From positions 1 through 64,000 of the forward strand of contig FTLJ01000412.1 in the NCBI GenBank assembly GCA_900155495.1: a stretch of 64,000 bases of DNA. Direction: 5' to 3'. Origin of the DNA: Porogramme epimiltina (taxonomy: Eukaryota; Basidiomycota; Agaricomycetes; Polyporales; Polyporaceae). This document shows positions 59,600-64,000 of the stretch, in pieces; position 1 is the first letter of the stretch, and every line of letters begins with the position of its first letter. The position numbers and the translations under genes are program-made. The notes below the pieces were generated by a model. The model was not told where the DNA came from and made no database searches. It saw only the letters and a program-made list of their open reading frames with translations.

Positions 59600-59880
59600 G
59601 AACGGATTGCCGAGATCGGATGTCGCGATGTGGGTGCAATTCGGAATCGCGTCGAGCTGACGGCGTCCATGTTGCTCTGTATGGGGCCGTGGAGTTCGCT
59701 CGCACCGGTGATTATGCGCGACATATGGGTCTACATCTTACCTTCATTCGATTTATAGGTTGTAGAAAGTGATACACGACAGCGATCGAACATAATTTCT
59801 TTCCAACACACATGCTCTCGCTTTACAATCAACACAGGACGTAAAATAGCAGATCTTTGGTCGAAGTCATATCAAGCAGT
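59600..59880 (+). pseudogene. decayed duplicate of the 3' end of the SERINC gene
   Basis: 59618-59740 matches the second-last exon (gtcgcgatgtggatgcggat versus gtcgcgatgtgggtgcaatt; ctcgcaccggtgattatg identical). The match continues with the 3' flank: 59790-59870 resembles 59363-59450 (ttcc...catgctctcgctttacaatc versus catatgtttccgctgtacgatc). A stop is present (gagctgacgg for gagctgggtg). It is a tandem copy of roughly 280 nt starting inside the exon. Confidence 0.8.
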
Positions 59881-60079
59881 TGTAAGTCATATGATGCTAC
59901 GCTGCAAAGTGATCATCGGTAGCTTTTCTATGCCGATATGAACCACTACGTCGCAAGCCTAATTCTGTTCGGGAAGTCAGATACATGATCTGGTCTACCG
60001 CTTGAGTTGACTTAAGATACTTCGACGTTAGGCAACGGAAGTGATTCGTGAATAGGAGGCTATTACTCACAGTCTTCGT

Positions 60080-60448
60080 TCAATACCTGCTTGCATCCTG
60101 AGTTGTGGTGAAGATGGTCGTATCGTTCATCAAGATCTTCAGGCCGCCCTCCACAGCGCGATAGTTTTGCTCTAGGGTTTGGGAGAAGGGGTAGATGTAT
60201 ATGGTAACCTTGTCGGATACACCAGAACGGCTGCCAGCAGGCTCTATGGTCGCGCTATACTGGATTGCGACGCGGTCCCCTCCAACCCCCGTCAAGCCTA
60301 TCTTCGTAAAGAACACAACTTTGGTGGCATCGTTTTGCTCAATCAATTGCTTCAGGCCACCGGCCGTCTTGGGACGATCGGGGGTGAAAAAGGAGCTGCC
60401 AAGTGTGGGGAGAGCATCGATGACGGCTTGTATCCAGAGGGTGGACAT
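60080..60448 (-). CDS. small protein of unknown function
   Basis: Single open frame of 122 codons starting MSTLWIQAVIDALPTLGS. Balanced, non-repetitive composition with alternating strands and helices (TKVVFFTKIGLTG, DKVTIYIYPFSQTLEQN, EGGLKILMNDTTIFTTT), unlike random frames nearby. A good TATA box lies upstream on the same strand at 60617-60624. I do not recognise the family. A gt donor just before the stop (gcaagcag then gtattg) means one more 3' exon is possible. It lies 3' of the kinase-like gene on the same strand, about 250 nt away. Confidence 0.6.
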   Translation of the reverse strand: MSTLWIQAVIDALPTLGSSFFTPDRPKTAGGLKQLIEQNDATKVVFFTKIGLTGVGGDRVAIQYSATIEPAGSRSGVSDKVTIYIYPFSQTLEQNYRAVEGGLKILMNDTTIFTTTQDASRY

Positions 60449-60616
60449 CGTGAAATTCTACCTTGTCCGACCAATATGATTCGCTATCATCAGACACTAC
60501 ACACTAGGTACAAGCTAGATTGTGCGGTGCTCACCAATATCTCAAGGATGAAAGTAGAGAGGTACTTGGGGAGGCTATCAATGGGATCGCAGATGCCCCA
60601 TCGTCGATGGCTAGAG

Positions 60617-60624
60617 TTATATAG
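60617..60624 (-). promoter_or_regulatory. TATA box of the small unknown gene
   Basis: CTATATAA on the minus strand, about 170 nt before the ATG at 60448; the leader may contain an intron starting gtgagc near 60535. Confidence 0.4.
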
Positions 60625-60698
60625 CCTTCCAGGGTGGGAACAATCGCATAGATCATGACTATCTATTCCGAGAAACGTAGCGAAGGTAGCCATATCCG

Positions 60699-61759
60699 TC
60701 ACTGGCTGAGGAGGCTTACAGCTGATCTGAGGGGCGATAAGACAGCGCCCACAGCTCCACTCACGAACTCGTACCCGCACACGACCCAACGAATCAGCAC
60801 GAGGGCCCGCCGTGCCTGGCGCGCACTCGGCCTGCACTGACACACTCCCACACATCCCCGCTCCTTACCTATCAGCCACCTCACGTACCACCCCGCAACC
60901 CATGACTGTGACGATTTGAATCTGTACACTTCCTGCAAATTAATATAAGTACAAAGAAACCCATGGCAGCGAACGAAGCATACCTCGAATACCAGCTCTG
61001 AAAGTACGCCAACGCAGTACATGTCCCACGAGTAGGGGTCAAGATGGGTGAGCTGACCGGGTTTCGGGTACTGTGACGGTGGAAGCTCGATGGCTGGCTG
61101 TCGCCCAGGACCCAGTGGAAATTCCTGAGACGTCTCGAGGTCAATCAAATACGGGTATCCCGGTAGTATCTTGCAGCCGTTGGCATCTGTCTTGTAATCA
61201 TACACGAAGTTATCCAGAGCGATATCAAGATGCGCAATATGCTGGCTGTGCAGATACACTATGCACTACAATCAAATTGTGTCAGCCGTGTGCGAATTCC
61301 AATAGGGTCGAGGAATGGCTACTGACATCAAGGATTCGTTCGAGGAACTTGAAGGCCGTACCCAACGACCAGCTATAAGAACCGAGATGGAGAAAATCTT
61401 TGAGGAAAGGCATAATAATCAGATCGCCTTGTACATCGTCGATAATCTCGCATGGCACGAGATACTTGGAGGATGCAGGATTACGAAGAAGCCGTCTGAA
61501 AATCGCCAGCTCGTTCCAACCCGGTCGAGGAATCTTGACAAACCATCGTGGAGTTGTCCTGTATGAGACATATAGATGGCCCTTCGGAAGGATCTAAGCA
61601 CCTCAGCGGGGATTTTAGACATAGAATACTTACGGGTCTCATAAGGTCTGAGACTTGTATTCCTCTTCGCTCGAGCTCGGGGTGGTTCTGCAATCTCTTT
61701 GGAATGCTGAATGGGTCCTCTGGCTCGAGTGGCGTCTCAGCCGTATGTTCTCCGGGCAT
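60699..61759 (-). CDS. atypical protein kinase-like gene, copy 1
   Basis: Four exons: 61759-61634, 61581-61327, 61265-60984, 60932-60699; 298 aa. A kinase-like fold is suggested by WFVKIPRPGWNELAIFRRLL (Lys of strand 3 and helix C), hinge-like IIMPFLKDF, catalytic loop HLDIALDNF (HRD becomes HLD, and the loop Lys is Ala) and LIDLETS in place of DFG. Then PPSQYPKPG and YSWDMYCVGVL, the usual helix F Asp-x-x-x-x-G pattern. The C-terminal helix region is RPSARQARRALVLIRW. Missing Lys and Gly make it likely weakly active or a pseudokinase. Same exon lengths as copy 2 except the last. Confidence 0.78.
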
Positions 61760-62269
61760 GTCGTTATGGGTGCAAAACTACCGATAGCGGGGATGGAGTT
61801 CACTGACGTGGCGGTGGAACAATAAGATGGTGGGTACAATGATAAATAGAGTGTCACGATAACAAGAATGTCGCACGTGCCTGACGGGATCCGGCCCGGA
61901 CACATGACGTCACTCGGTACTTGACACCGGGGCGATGATGCTGAAGCTTCGTGACGTCAACAACTCTTCAAGAACTCATGGTTGCGATGTGGATTCTCAG
62001 GACAGTCTCAAAGGTCTAATCTGCAGTCCCTCAACTGGTGTTCGGTAGGACACAGCCTCGCGCAGAGCACGTAGTATCTCGTCACGTCCGCCGTCGTGGC
62101 GAACTACATCGATAACGAGTGTCGCGACGATAAGAAAATCTCACGTGCTCAATTGACGTCACTCCATCCCACACTTTTCTTGCTGGACAGTTTCAGGGCT
62201 CTTCCCACCATTTCAAATCTCTCATTGAGCAGTTATAAACGAATAGTAAGACAGTAATGGAGATCTTAG

Positions 62270-62350
62270 TTAGAGGGGGAAGTCCTCGATCATCTCGCTC
62301 CGCAGGATACACTTCAGGGACGCAAGATTACGTAGAAGCCCTCCGAGCAT
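62270..62350 (-). pseudogene. fragment of a third kinase-like copy
   Basis: About 65 nt near 62281-62345 matches exon 2 of the two kinase-like genes (gcaagattacgtagaagccc versus gcaggattacgaagaagccg at 61473). Nothing else of the gene is recognisable around it. Confidence 0.55.
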
Positions 62351-62561
62351 ACCGAACTGTATAGTCACGACACAGGCGAAGCTCAAATTCAACAATCCAT
62401 TGTAGACGGGGCCAATATTACATCAACAGAAGTGTCCAATGATCATACTGGTGAAAATACAATTCAGATAGCTCACAGCATATCTCGTGGCCATAAGATG
62501 GAGTGCTCACTCTCATGAACGATCCGGATCATAGAGAGAAACACAACCAAGACATCCGTAT

Positions 62562-63614
62562 TTATCGCTGGTTGAGGAAAGGTAATCTGAGGAAAGAGGC
62601 GACAGCCCTCACTGCTCTGCTCATAAAATCGTACCCACCCACAACCCAGCGCATCACTATAAGCACTCGCCGTGCCTGCCGCGCACTTGGTCTACAGTGA
62701 CAGACCCCCCGGCATCCGCGCTCATTGCCTATCAACCACTCCACATACCACTTCGCAATCCACGGCTTCGAAGATTTGAATCTGTACGCTTCCTACAAAG
62801 AATGTAAGCATAACAGCAACTGCAGGTGACTACATAAACGCACCGCGACCACCACTTTAAGGAAGTAGCCCACGCAATATATGTCCCATGAGTAAGGGTC
62901 CATGTGGGTGAGTCCACCAGGTTTCGGGTACTGTGATGGTGGAAGCTCGATGGCAGACTGTCGTCCAGGGCCGAGTGGAAGTTCCTGAGACGTCTCGAAG
63001 TCGATCAAGTACGGGTAGCCCGGTCGTATTATACGGCCGTTGGCGTCTCTCTTGAAGTTGCACACAAAGTTATCCAGAGCGATATCGAGATGTGCAATAT
63101 GCTGGTTGTGTAGGTACACTATGCACTGTAACAGACAAGGTCAGTAAGGGACAGGTTCCAATAGGGCCGAAGAAGGGATACTGACATCAAGAACTCGTTC
63201 GCAGAACATGAATGTCGTGTCCAACGACCAGTTATACGGTCCAAGATCAATAAATTCATAGAGGTATGGCATTATAATGAAATCGCCTTCTACATCTTCG
63301 ATAATCTCGCATGGAATGATATACTTGGAGGACGCCGGATCGCGGAGAAGTCGTCTGAAAATTGCGAGCTCGTTCCAACCCGGTCGAGGTATCTTGACAT
63401 ACCATCGTGGAGTCGTCCTGTATGAGACGTACAGATGACCCTGCAGAAGGAAATTAGCATGCCAAAGGCACGGTTTCAATACACCAACCGGTCTCATAAA
63501 GTCCGAGAGTTGTATTCCTCTTCGCTCGAGCTCGGGATGATTCTGCAACCTCTTCGGGACTTTGAATGGGTCCTCGGGCTCAAGTAGCGTCTCAGTCGTA
63601 TACTCTTCAGACAT
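62562..63614 (-). CDS. atypical protein kinase-like gene, copy 2
   Basis: Four exons: 63614-63489, 63440-63186, 63125-62844, 62792-62562; 297 aa, parallel to copy 1 (126, 255 and 282 nt for the first three exons in both). Motifs: LEPEDPFKVPKRLQNHPELE, WYVKIPRPGWNELAIFRRLL, HLDIALDNF, LIDFETSQE (Asp-Phe-Glu in place of DFG, against Asp-Leu-Glu in copy 1), YSWDIYCVGYFL, RPSARQARRVLIVMRW. The first intron is small and in frame if retained (gttggt donor, cag acceptor); retention would add WHANFLLQ-type residues. An upstream in-frame extension to 63782 encodes a hydrophobic run but is not present in copy 1, so the start at 63614 is preferred. Confidence 0.78.
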
Positions 63615-64000
63615 GTCGTCGCGGGCGTGAAGCTGCTGGGGGTGGGCTGCTATGACGGTCGTGGCAAGAGGATGAGACGAGATAACGATAAGTAGTGGCA
63701 ATAAGAACAAATGGACCCGTCGCCGGTGCCAGGTGGCAGTCGGCGGCCGCGGAGTCCAGAACAGGCTGGAAATCAATGCCAAGACTCACGGAGACAACTG
63801 AGTTTGAATCGTGGCTCCTACCGTTGCGGACGAAACATTCATATGCCATGGCTTAATAACAGTATGAACGTGGTGCTACTCTTCGGCTGCCGTTCTCGTA
63901 AGCATGCATCGGAATGGAGAGGGATACCAGTGACATGACCTCCGCGAGATTGAGGTGCTGACGCCAAATTTGGGGGCGTCTTGTCTTATCTCCGATTAAG
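63615..64000. other. upstream region of kinase-like copy 2, window edge
   Basis: Promoter side of copy 2. An open minus-strand frame continues to 63782; no further feature can be supported before the window ends. Confidence 0.4.

Noticed and set aside
63615..63782. N-terminal extension of kinase-like copy 2 with a hydrophobic run
   Set aside because: Copy 1 has no equivalent and its start aligns with 63614; the frame is open there probably by chance.

Overview
The window looks like genomic DNA of a wood-decaying agaricomycete (Basidiomycota), probably a white-rot polypore relative. Genes are broken by many 50-70 nt GT-AG introns and lie on both strands. The content fits: a class I hydrophobin, a short manganese peroxidase with a complete Mn(II) site, a GH18 chitinase with a chitin-binding tail, and several families typical of agaricomycetes (DUF6533, DUF6534, a DUF7330-like protein). 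I saw no rRNA, convincing tRNA, CRISPR array or intact transposon. All gene models come from reading splice sites and frames by eye; exon coordinates are given where frame and phase closed exactly.

Layout. 0-10.4 kb: hydrophobin, a small unknown protein, a DUF6534 membrane protein (possibly frameshifted), and the manganese peroxidase. 12-26 kb: five paralogous single-pass surface proteins (one minus strand, then four plus strand in tandem), interrupted by one conserved coiled-coil gene. 26-29.7 kb: a small mitochondrial-type protein and the chitinase. 31.8-47.6 kb: a region built from three copies of one unit (DUF7330-like gene, DUF6533 seven-TM gene, sulfite oxidase gene). Each DUF6533 copy is open, but only one DUF7330-like gene and one sulfite oxidase survive; the other copies found are pseudogenes. 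48.2-51.5 kb: housekeeping block with mitofissin (Atg44, DUF1748), an alpha/beta hydrolase and a RAD51D-like recombinase. 52-56.3 kb: two more DUF6533 genes, with a decayed copy of the recombinase gene between them. 57.4-59.8 kb: a SERINC/TMS1 gene plus a decayed copy of its 3' end. 60-63.7 kb: a small unknown protein and two tandem atypical kinase-like genes with a fragment of a third.

Main theme. The window mixes conserved single-copy genes with two lineage-expanded membrane-protein families. DUF6533 genes have been duplicated with their neighbours; the DUF6533 copies stay open while the passengers rot. Several families use very small exons (9 nt in the surface-protein family; 11 and 16 nt in DUF6533; 8 nt in the chitinase) that automatic gene finders are likely to miss.
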